A stretch of 64,000 nucleotides of DNA. Source: Amoebophrya sp. A120 (Eukaryota; Sar; Dinophyceae; Syndiniales; Amoebophryaceae). The stretch lies in the NCBI GenBank assembly GCA_905178155.1, contig CAJINV010000002.1:270354-334353 (forward strand). The letters run 5' to 3'. Positions 32,563 through 41,169 of this stretch are shown piece by piece (the stretch's first letter is position 1; each line of letters begins with the position of its first letter). Made by a program: the position numbers and the translations under genes. The notes beneath the pieces were generated by a model that was given only the letters and a program-made list of their open reading frames with translations, did no database searches and had not been told where the DNA came from.

Positions 32563-34545
32563 TCAAGTGAGTTCGCGATATAAGAATGGCAAAAGCGCGT
32601 CTTGCGTGATAGATTTGGTAGAGGTTCTCATCCTGCTTGGCTCTTCGAGAACTTGTCATGCGAAGCAGCTTGATTGTGATTTTGCGTGACAAGAAATCAT
32701 GATAGAACAGCTGAGAATGTAGTAACACTGGAGAACGCCATATCTCACGCACACGCGCGCTTCTTCGGAATTGTTTGGCAATCGCGTCACGGCATCCAGC
32801 CTCTATGGCGCAGCGCAAGCTCGGCTGAGTAATGTGACGAATATCGTTGCTATTGATCAGCGCACCGCAAGCTGGGGGCTGCGCGTGCATCGCCGCCCAG
32901 GCACGTGTGTCCTCCAGCTCTTTGAGAGTGATCCCGTTCTTGCTATCCTGAGTAAAAACACCCCCAACCCATAGTTGTAATGCTAAAGGAATTGCAGCAC
33001 ACTTTGCCCCCACCTCTGCCCCAGGCCGCAGATGGCTTGACACGCAGGGAGGGTAAGTCAGGCGGACACAGAAGTGCCATAACACATAGTTGTAATGCAA
33101 ATCTGCGTGCCAAAAAAGTTTCTCACGTGGAAGCGCATGAGAAGCATTTTCTGGTCGTGTTTTGGACTTTGCGATGCTATAATCAGCATCATGCGCTAGA
33201 TCTGTGACGCTGCTGAACTACCTAAACAGGACTACACTACGAGGAGAAACTTGTCATGCGAAACCACCAAAGATGGCTAATTTGTCTTGCAGATTTCCCA
33301 TCTTGACTCTGGTGTGGGGACGACGTTTTTACTCAGGATACATGTCTTCGTTTCTGCAGAACGGGCACCGCAGCTGTTTCCCTGGCTCCGTCCTTCTCCT
33401 CCACTCGTTCCAGCAGGGGCATCAAAGTGAAAGCCCCCCCCTCCCCACATCGAAACGAAATTTCTGACGCTGGAATTGCGCACACAAATCAAATTTGTCT
33501 CTGCAGGCCCATATCGTGCCAATGTAGAGAGGTTTTGGCCTAGGCAGTTGGCAGGAGGAACGTCTATGCTGTAGGACCAACAGCATTGCAAATCGCCGGC
33601 ATAATCGGGCGGAGCCCGTGCCGTCGCTTTCTTGCAAGACAGACCCGATTTGTGGTCACAAATCAGCATTACAAATTCTCTGAGGCGTTCCTTTTCGATA
33701 AGGGGAGGGGGGATTTTTCCTCACGATAAGGAGTCGCAGAACCTTTTTGCGCAACACGGGGTCTATCCTGTGCAAAAGTATCGCACTCGTAGTAATTGCG
33801 GTTATGCATTACAAATCTTTTTCCTAAGGTCAATCAGCATAACAAATTCCATTTCTCACGCTGAGGAAATTTGTAATGCAATTCATACTAGTACGATGCT
33901 TTTGCAATTCATAGGGTCAATTTTACTTCGGCGATGTTGGATTCCCCACAGATGGGACAGCAATTATCCTGCTGTATGGGAGAGCACAACAACTCCCCCT
34001 CTCCCTCATTTGTCAATCCAAAATTATAACAAATCCAAGCGCTCCTGTTGCGTGGTGCCGTAGTTTGCATGACAGATTCCGGAAGGAGCCGAAACAGGTG
34101 GACTACATTCGGCACGACACACATTTACCATGAATTGGCTCCACCTCCACGCGCTGTGCTTGTGTTTGTATTTACTGTTCATGCCAACATACACATGAGG
34201 GGGAAAAGGGGGGGTTGTTACTCTCATATCCTGTTCTTGCCCATCAGCTGCTGCGGGCGCAGTTGTACTAGCCACAACAGGTGCAGCGGTTGCGGCGGGT
34301 GGAGCAGCAGAAGGATTGTCGGGCGGGTTTACTATTGCGCTGGACGAAGCACCTCTAGCTCTAGGTGGACTACGATTGATATTATTACCACGACGATGGC
34401 GCGGTGGCTGCAGAGCGGAGACAAAACTACCAAAGCAATATTGGTCTTCGAACAACCCGACGTGCTGGAAGAGAGTCTGCACGCACAAGAGGCCGGCGAC
34501 GCAAAGACGACCGAAGTTGATGCTCTTGCAGTGGTGCGCCGTCAT
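32563..34545 (-). CDS. Secreted RING-finger protein, paralog 1
   Basis: ATG at 34545. The N-terminus MTAHHCKSINFGRLCVAGLL is a signal peptide shared with the genes at 37921-39108 and 41170-43212; a Pro/Ala/Ser linker follows. The RING exists only after removing IEs at 33975-34228, 33764-33913 and 33420-33728: CPICGESN, then LTPCCAKRFCDSCWNEW, then RCPFCRNED. This is a C3HC4-like pattern with Cys-Ala in place of the usual Gly-His. After IE-D (32944-33340) comes a helical tail (NGITLKELEDTRAWAAMHAQ onward), and after IE-E (32578-32744) a probable stop at 32563 (RVRELT). RING domains usually recruit E2 enzymes in ubiquitin ligases; a secretory RING protein is unusual. Target unknown. Confidence 0.75.
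32578..32744. mobile_element. IE-E copy, diverged
   Basis: Right arm TGTAGTAACACTGGAGAACGCCATA matches IE-E; the left arm (ATATAAGAATGGC) is degraded. Flank TCGCG/TCACG. Confidence 0.65.
32944..33340. mobile_element. IE-D copy with nested insertion
   Basis: Full IE-D arms (TATCCTGAGTAAAAAC and GTTTTTACTCAGGATA). Flanks CTTGC/CATGT are a weak repeat, but host frame is kept. A 101-bp insert at 32984-33084 is bounded by a 14-bp repeat. Confidence 0.82.
32984..33084. mobile_element. Nested 101-bp insert with 14-bp duplication
   Basis: CATAGTTGTAATGC appears at 32970-32983 and 33085-33098; the undisturbed IE-D has one copy. Insert of unknown origin. Confidence 0.7.
33420..33728. mobile_element. 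IE-G copy
   Basis: Arms built on GGAAAAATCCCCCCTCCCC and complement; flank AGGGG/AGGAG. Splits the RING between the second and third Cys pairs (CDS/CWNEW). Confidence 0.78.
33764..33913. mobile_element. IE-B copy
   Basis: TATCCTGTGCAAAAGTATCG and the opposite end GCAATTCATA; perfect GGGTC target repeat (33759-33763, 33914-33918). Removal restores KLTPCCAKRFC of the RING. Confidence 0.9.
33975..34228. mobile_element. IE-H copy
   Basis: Arms TATGGGAGAGCACAACAAC and near complement, followed inward by CTCCCCCTCTCCCTCAT. Flank TGCTG/TCCTG. Removal gives GQEQEDNCCPIC in frame. Confidence 0.78.
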
Positions 34546-34559
34546 GATTGCAGTTTTGG

Positions 34560-35036
34560 GCTTAGGAAATGATGATTTTAAAAAATAAAAATGATGATTT
34601 AGGAAATGATGATTTAAGCTTCGGAAATAAACTTGTCCGATTTTTGCAAGGAGTACAGTAAAGCTCTGCTTCAGGATTTAGTTCGTACTTGTAGTTGTAG
34701 AGGTATCTTTTATTTGTAACGCAGGGTAAGCACGTAGTAACGACTTCAAAAAAAACGACTGTTCCGGTTACTGCATTTGTTGGTCCAAGAATGGAGTGGC
34801 TTAAATGTATTTTCTTTGGCAGAAACAATTTGCCGAAGGTGCGGCAGCACATTGATCCTTATTCTTAAACCGACGACCCGTCGACAAAAATTGATTCCGC
34901 AAAATTTGCATGGATGCACACTGAGTGGTCGTGGGGCTAAAGCTGACTAGTGTCCCAAAACTTTCATTCATCATCATCATCATCATCAAAATTTGCATGG
35001 ATCTTTCTCCTGGTAGGACAACATTTCTTGCACAAG
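34560..35036. repeat. Duplicated upstream region of the secreted-protein family, copy 1
   Basis: Matches 39109-39530 (shared TTGTAGTTGTA, CGACTGTTC.GGTTACTGCAT, AGTGGCTTAAAT against AGTGGTTTAATATTTTC, and AATTTGCATGGATC), with a third partial copy at about 36020-36240. It lies directly 5' of the RING gene at 34545, so it probably includes its promoter and 5' untranslated region. A CAT/ATC triplet run sits near 34970. Confidence 0.75.
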
Positions 35037-35271
35037 TATGGCGTTCTCAAACGTTACATTCTCAACTGTTACATGGTTTGTCATGCAAAATTGCCTTCAG
35101 AAGCGACACCATCAAGCTGCTTCGCATGACAAATTCTCAGAGGGCCAAGTAGGGTGATAATGGGCGCCAAGTCTGTCATGCAAGACGCGCAAGATCGCCC
35201 CTATCACTTTTGCCATTCTTGCATCACGAATTCATGTAACAGTTGAGAATGTAACGTTTGAGAACGCCATA
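35037..35271. mobile_element. IE-E copy outside a visible ORF
   Basis: Long perfect arms TATGGCGTTCTCAAACGTTA and complement; perfect ACAAG target repeat (35032-35036, 35272-35276). Paralogous uninterrupted sites exist near 39525 and 36155. Confidence 0.92.
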
Positions 35272-35364
35272 ACAAGGTAATTTGGATCGCGGTTTCGGGT
35301 GTGGATCTTCATCTTGCTTTGGTTTCTGTTCTTGACTCCTCACTAGTACCGCCGCCCGCGGTAG

Positions 35365-35623
35365 TATCAAATGTCTGGGTCTGGAAGAATACAACTCGTG
35401 ATGCTACTTTTGGAATCTACATAAAAACTGTATTGCATGAACAGCAAAAGAGGTGTAATTTGTGCTACGCGGAGAGGGCATTTCTCATGCGGTATGAGCA
35501 TCAGAAAGCCCTCGCAAAATCTCTGATGCTAGGGCATGCATCACAGACCTCATCATGGGTCATGCAAAATGTGCATGACAAACTCCTGCATTCTTCCAGG
35601 CCCAGACATTTTTGCAATCCATA
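35365..35623. mobile_element. IE-A copy outside a visible ORF
   Basis: IE-A arms and perfect GGTAG target repeat (35360-35364, 35624-35628). No reading frame spans it, so it sits in leader or intergenic DNA. Confidence 0.9.
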
Positions 35624-35689
35624 GGTAGATATCAACGGCAATTTTCACTAGTAACCGACAGACTCAGTTCTGGAGTGCCTTATAATTGG

Positions 35690-36240
35690 ATCATTCTGTT
35701 CCTCCTTTCTACTTGTTGTGCCTTACATTAGGGTCTGATCGGAGTTCATGGAGGGAAAATTTTATCGTCGCGGCGCACTGAATTCGCAAGCAGTTCCCGT
35801 TGTTACCGAAGTATCTTCTGTGATCTACTTGCCCGACGAATAAATCTTGGGGAAATTTCTGCTGTGCGGTTAGAGAAAAAGACCATTTGTTGACTTTTTT
35901 ATTCCTTGCTCTAAGTTCCAGGCACGATCCATTCTTGGCACACACAAACACACCGTCGTCCTGGCGATCTCAGAAGTAGTTCTCTGGGTCATCAGAAATT
36001 TTCTTTCATTTATGTTTTTCCTATTTGGCAGAAATTAGCCACAGTGGCGGCACATTGATTTTCTTCAAGAAACCGACTCTACTTCGAGGAAAATTCGGAA
36101 AAATTTGCATGGATCAGGATCTAGGCCTTCACTTCTTGCTTAAAAAAATTTTGATCGCGTTTTGGGAAGTCGTGGATCTTCATCTTCTTTTGGTTTCTGT
36201 TCTTTTTAAAAGAACAGAAACCAAAGGAAGATGAAGGGAA
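35690..36240. repeat. Mosaic of dispersed repeats
   Basis: 35690-35845 resembles 24190-24320; 35845-36010 resembles 43620-43800 (GAGAAAAAGACCATTTGTTGAC); 36020-36200 resembles 39390-39570. Ends in an inverted repeat CTTTTGGTTTCTGTTCTTTT / AAAAGAACAGAAACCAAAGG near 36190-36226. Confidence 0.75.
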
Positions 36241-36509
36241 AAGAGTATGGAAAGGGTAATGCTCTTTCCCCTTCGCGGCAACTACCATCTAATACGTAGC
36301 GACCTCCTGACCACCCCACTTCTCAACCGACTTCGCGTGCAGCTCCTTCGTGTTTTTAGAATCGACATTGCTACGGTTGTTATCTCGAAGTTAGTTACCG
36401 ACGTTGCGCACAAAGTAAGAACCGGCTGTAGAAGCGCACAGGATGGGTGTTCCCACACCTCCACGTCCACACAATGTCACAACAAGACGACTTTCTTTCA
36501 AAATACCCA

Positions 36510-36870
36510 ACCCACGGGTGAGTCCGTTCTACTTCCTCAATGCGGAATACACGAATACTACTTCTACCCCAGCGAACAAAGGAGAGGCATTGATCCGCCC
36601 CTTGATCAATACAATTGCAGTGCTGATGAACATCACCCTTCGGCCACTGGTGCACTTCAAGTTGCGAGCAACTACTGCTTACCTTCGACCACTGCTCTGC
36701 CAGCTAAGCTTTTCGACGAAAATCGGACGCACCAACAGCCTGTGAAGAACTTCTAAAAGTTTAGTTCATGCGCGGAATGCGGCGCCATGAGGTTGTTCCA
36801 CCTCAGGCCAATAGTTTTCATCATCCGATAGTGCTTGATGCTTTTTGCTTTTCAAATACGACCATCACCG
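36510..36870. repeat. Dispersed repeat R1, copy 2
   Basis: About 90 percent like 39905-40260 by eye and more distant from 5190-5580. Ends with GCGGAATGCGGCGCCATGAG and CACCTCAGGCCAATAGTTTT. Confidence 0.8.
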
Positions 36871-37920
36871 GGGAGGGTAATAGCGGTACTAGTAGTACTG
36901 GGAAATAAACGACTGTTGAGTCGCTAATCTGCTTGAGAAAGCTCCAAGTAAAAGGAGGGTTCCGCGCATAAAATGAGGCTACTCTTGATGTCAAGGTTTA
37001 GGCGTAGTTCATTATAGATACAATTTTTTCTAAAAATGAATAAAAATCCGTTGGCGTAGTCTTTTTTCCATTTTCCTCCCCGTTCTTGATAGAAATCCTA
37101 ACAGGGAAGAAGTTTTCGACCTCGTTTTTGTCCTTACAACGACGCTGTGTTCTTTTTCGTAGATAGGCCTAGTCTACCTTAATTTATCACCAGGTGGTTG
37201 TTGTAAAGGTGGCCCGCATCGTCCATCAGGACGTGCTGATCAACAAAAACAAGACAATAAACCCCAACTACGTGGTGACGGTCTCGATCCCTTTAGGATT
37301 ATGTACTGAATCAGTATGAAAGACGAGCAGAGCAAATTTTGGACGTGTTTGATTTGTCATTGTCTTGCATGCAGGTGCATCTTTTTTCATACGGGTCAGC
37401 CTCTTCCTTGCCTATATATAAATCAAGCAAAAAAAACAGTTGGCTTTCCTTCCGATGGATTGCATCCACAAAAGACATCTTACATTTTCCATGACAGGCT
37501 GATTCAGATTCTTCTACTTGAATACAAATTTATGATCGATCTTCAACAACTCCTACTTAAATATACTAGCACTGCTACTTTACTTGCAATTGTGCTCCTC
37601 GACACCTGAAATTATGTCTCCTGTACTGCCCACCTGCTAGTTGCGCTGCCATCGTAATAAAATCGGCGAACGCGGCAGTACGTTACTGCGGTGTCTACAT
37701 GCTGCGAAGCCTGTGTTTCCAGCCTGCCCAACGTACACATCAGCGTCGCGGTAAAGGCAGCTCGAACATACACAAAATTTGCGTCAGCGTCATCTAAAAG
37801 TGCGTGTAGAAAGTATGTCCAAACTATTGTTCGACTTCTATATACAAAAAATGAGTTTTATATGTTTCCAAGCCCAATGGCCGCAATTTCGGCTTCATTC
37901 TGAAATGCTCACCATAATGA
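36871..37920. other. Non-coding interval
   Basis: AT-rich; no supported gene. The right end is the 3' flank of the repeat-rich gene ending at 37921. Confidence 0.45.
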
Positions 37921-39108
37921 CTAAACGTATATGGTTTCGGTGCCTCCAAAACTCACGCGGCGCTCAGTCGGGCTCCCCTGGCTGCCTACAGCTCTGGTCT
38001 GCTGACTGCCAGATCCGCCGCCACTTCGGCGCGCAGTCTGGCTCCACCGGGTTGCGGCGGTCGTTTTCGGGGCGGCCCGGGCTGCGCGCGGGTTTGGCAT
38101 TGCGTTGGAACCTGCACTAGGACGACTATGGCCGGGGCTTCCTGCTCGCTGCCCACTTGCTTTCCCGACGGGTCGCACAGGATGAACACCAGCCGCAGCA
38201 CGCCGCGTCCCCGTTACGGCGGTCGTTTTCGGGGCGGCTGGGGCAGTTTTACCAGCCGCAGCACGCCACGCCCCCGTTGCGGCGGTCGTTTTCGGGGCGG
38301 CTGGGGCAGTTTTACCAGCCGCAGCAAGCCGCGTCCCCGTTGCGGCGGTCGTTTTCGGGGCGGCTGGTGCAGTTTTACCAGCCGCAGCAAGCCGCGTCCT
38401 CGTTACGGCGGTCGTTTTCGGGGCGGCTGGGGCAGTTTTACCAGCCGCAGCACGCCGCGTCCGCGTTGCGGCGATCGGTTTCGGGGCGGCAGGGGCAGTT
38501 TTACCAGCCGCAGCAGGCCGCGTCATCGTTGCGGCGGTCGTTTTCGGGGCGGCTGGGGAAGTTTTACCAGCCACAGCAGGCCGCGTCCTCGTTGCGGCGG
38601 TCGTTTTCGGGGCGGCTGCGGCAGTTTTACCAGCCGCAGCAGGCCGCGTCCTCGTTGCGGCGGTCGTTTTCGGGCCGGCTGTGCGCTGGTTTGTCATCGT
38701 AAGAAAAAGATGTCTCAGTCTCAGCTTGTAATGCGGAACTTCCTTGAGACCGTTTTTCTTTTTTGATGTAGACATGCTCACCTCCATGCAAGAGAGTCGC
38801 CTTTCATGATAGGGGTTTATTTCCCTTGCTGTTTGAAGCATCAGAAATTTTTTGCTTCTTGTTTCGCAAATTTGTAAGTGGTGTTGAGTCAACATCTGCA
38901 TCAAAGGTTTGGGACTGAGACAGATTTTTCTTACGATATTTGTGGCTGTGGAAGCTGTACTAGGACAACTGGGACTCGGATTCAAAGCGAAAACAGCAGC
39001 ACCACCAAATAAATCTTGTCCGAGCAGCGCGACGCGGAGGCAACTACACAAGAGGCCGGCAACGCAAAGGCGACCAAGATTGGGGTTCTTTTTGTAGTGG
39101 TGCGCCAT
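37921..39108 (-). CDS. Secreted basic repeat protein, paralog 2
   Basis: ATG at 39108 starts MAHHYKKNPNLGRLCVAGLL, the same signal-peptide block as the neighbouring RING genes. Removing one IE (38695-38938) joins STASTATN to QRTAGPKTTAATRTRP in frame. About nine copies of a 21-residue repeat (63 bp, core APKTTAATRTRPAAAGKT) fill 38155-38690. A Gly/Ser/Arg-rich tail ends at 37921. Composition (Ala, Thr, Pro, Lys, Arg) recalls histone-H1-like tails and disordered surface repeats. No RING is present, so the family shares its N-terminus but not its effector part. The opposite strand is also open across the repeats, an artefact of period and GC content. Confidence 0.7.
   Translation of the reverse strand: MAHHYKKNPNLGRLCVAGLLCSCLRVALLGQDLFGGAAVFALNPSPSCPSTASTATNIVRKICLSPKPLMQMLTQHHLQICETRSKKFLMLQTAREINPYHERRLSCMEVSMSTSKKKNGLKEVPHYKLRLRHLFLTMTNQRTAGPKTTAATRTRPAAAGKTAAAAPKTTAATRTRPAVAGKTSPAAPKTTAATMTRPAAAGKTAPAAPKPIAATRTRRAAAGKTAPAAPKTTAVTRTRLAAAGKTAPAAPKTTAATGTRLAAAGKTAPAAPKTTAATGAWRAAAGKTAPAAPKTTAVTGTRRAAAGVHPVRPVGKASGQRAGSPGHSRPSAGSNAMPNPRAARAAPKTTAATRWSQTARRSGGGSGSQQTRAVGSQGSPTERRVSFGGTETIYV
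38155..38690. repeat. 63-bp coding minisatellite
   Basis: About nine tandem 63-bp units (TTTCGGGGCGGCTGGGGCAG core on the plus strand) inside the repeat protein; all three forward frames are open too. Confidence 0.92.
38695..38938. mobile_element. IE-I copy
   Basis: Arms CATCGTAAGAAAAAGATGTCTC and GAGACAGATTTTTCTTACGATA shown here in part; perfect TTTGT target repeat (38690-38694, 38939-38943). Only copy of this family in the window. Confidence 0.88.
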
Positions 39109-39580
39109 GATTGCAATTTTTCGGTGTCGACGTAAGAAAAAAATGAACAAAAAAAACGGGAGAGTTTTGTAGGTTTGTGAAGGCGGTCTAAAGTAGACAA
39201 GTAAAGTTTTTCTTCAGGTTTATTTTGTTGTACTTGTAGTTGTACCAGACCCAGAGGTATAAATAACCTCTTCGCACTAGTACCACGCAGAGTAAAAAGC
39301 AAGTAGTAGCGACTTCGATGAAAAAAACAACGACTGTTCTGGTTACTGCATGTAGTTGGAGTGGTTTAATATTTTCTTTGGCCGAGGTAATTAGCCACAG
39401 TGGCGGCACGACATTGATTTTCCCAAAGAAACCGACTCTACTTCGACGAAAATTGAATCTTCCGAATTTAATTCGGAAAAATTTGCATGGATCAGGATCT
39501 AGGACAAAGCATTTCTTGCATAAGAAAATTTAGATCGCGGTTTCGGAAGTCGTGGATCTTCATCTTTCTTTGGTTTATGG
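39109..39580. repeat. Duplicated upstream region of the secreted-protein family, copy 2
   Basis: Same order of blocks as 34560-35036, including GGAAAAATTTGCATGGATCA and the site GCATAAGAAAATTTAGATCGC, which corresponds to the uninterrupted version of the IE-E site at 35037. Probably promoter and leader of the gene at 39108. Confidence 0.72.
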
Positions 39581-39789
39581 TGCTGTTCCTCATTTGCGAC
39601 ACTGTATTTGAGTACACAAACCGAATTGTACTGCTACAAGGCCAAGAGACGCAGCAGTGGCCTGAAGAATTGCAGGTAATTTGTCATGCTTTTTTCCACT
39701 TCCACTTGCCTCCTGTCGTGCTGAAGATGCAAGGCTTGTTTCCCACGCTAGCCAGCACTACAGTCCGCATCTTTTGTCTTCTAGCATGA

Positions 39790-39875
39790 CAAAGCTGATT
39801 TGTGATTGCAAATCTGCATCACAGATTTCCATATTGATATGGGCGGAAGGGGGGATTTTTCTCTTGATACTACGT
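39790..39875. mobile_element. IE-G end fragment
   Basis: Right terminus only: ATATGGGCGGAAGGGGGGATTTTTCTCTTGATA preceded by the usual TTTGTGATTGCAAATC interior. No matching left arm found. (Motif quoted in parts: ATATGGGCGGAAGG, GGGGATTTTTC.). Confidence 0.55.
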
Positions 39876-39904
39876 CCAGCAGGAGACACAGGTGAAGAAG
39901 CGGG

Positions 39905-40260
39905 TCTGCGTGCGTTCTACTTCCTCACTTCGGAATACACGACTACTACTTCTACCCCAGCGAACGAAGGAGAGGCATTGATCCGCTCGTTGATCAATAC
40001 AATTGCAGTGCTGATGAACATCACCCTTCGGCCACTGGTGCACTTCAAGTTGCGAGCAACTAGTGCTTGCATTCGACCACTGCTCTGCCAGCTAAGCTTT
40101 TAGACGAAATAAATTGGACGCACCAACAGCCTGTGAAGAACTTTTAAAAGTTTAGTTCATGCGCGGAATGCGGCGCCATGAGGTTCCACCTCAGGCCAAT
40201 AGTTTTCATCATCCGATTAGTGTTTGATGCTTTTTGTTTTTCAAATACGACCATCACCGG
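39905..40260. repeat. Dispersed repeat R1, copy 3
   Basis: See copies at 5190 and 36510. The shared plus-strand frame again ends LLCQLSF followed by a stop. Confidence 0.8.
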
Positions 40261-41169
40261 GGAGGGTAATGAATGAATGAAGTGGTGCGGCGGCGGTGGC
40301 CTCTTACCTCAAAGCTCGATAGACCGGGGCAGGGAACACCGCAATGCTTTGCACCACGGGCACACGACTACTAATCGGCAGTGTGGACGCCTCCGGACAG
40401 CAGCAACTGCCCAGCATACAAAACTAAGTTATCTCTAAGTGCTGGGAAAATGTCAAAACTAAGGGTAAAAAATCTCTGAGAGCTGGGAAAATCTCTGAGA
40501 GCATACAAAACTAAGGGTAATCAGATCTGTAGTGCTGGGAAAAAATAAAGGTCCACTCGCGACGTCCTTGCGAGAAATTTTTATACTCGTGGTGCGACGG
40601 GTGGTTCAGAAGTACTATCTTGGAGCTGCATTCCGGTCAAAAATCTACGACAACATCATACATAGGTATACTTCGGTTAACGACTTGGGTTTGGTGGGGG
40701 AAAGATTCAGACGTAGGGCTTCTGAACCATAACAGGCTGTGTGCCAGATAATTCTGGCGTCTCCAGCGCGAAGCCACCCTAAGTAGGACCGAGGGTGGCT
40801 CGAGATTCCTGCACCCCCGAGGCCCCCTGCCAAAGCAGTAGCAGGCTGCTCGAAATTATACTAAATTCCTCCCAAGGTCGTGGGCTCCTCCTCCATAAGG
40901 TTCTTTTATTTTGGCACAACTCTAACTAGTAAAAGTAAAACGTCTAGTACAACTCTTCGCCCGCCACAGAAAATAAATTTAAACGGCCATCCATGCAGGT
41001 TTCTTTGTTTTAGTTGCCGCGGGGTCAAAATCATAAATATAGCGAAATAAACCAAATTATGACTCAGCACAACCATAATGACTCGCAAAGCATCAATCTA
41101 GCAAATAAGTGGGCCACAGCTCCTCCCCTCCTAGCTTCGGCTCACCGACGTGATCATGCTGCTCCAAAC
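40261..41169. other. Non-coding interval
   Basis: No supported gene. Short repeated words (ACAAAACTAAG, GTGCTGGGAAAA, ATCTCTGAGAG) at 40410-40545. Confidence 0.45.

Noticed and set aside
38128-38766. Plus-strand ORF of Arg/Gly-rich repeats (212 codons)
   Set aside because: The minus strand carries a signal peptide homologous to two neighbours and an in-frame IE junction; the plus ORF follows from the 63-bp period.
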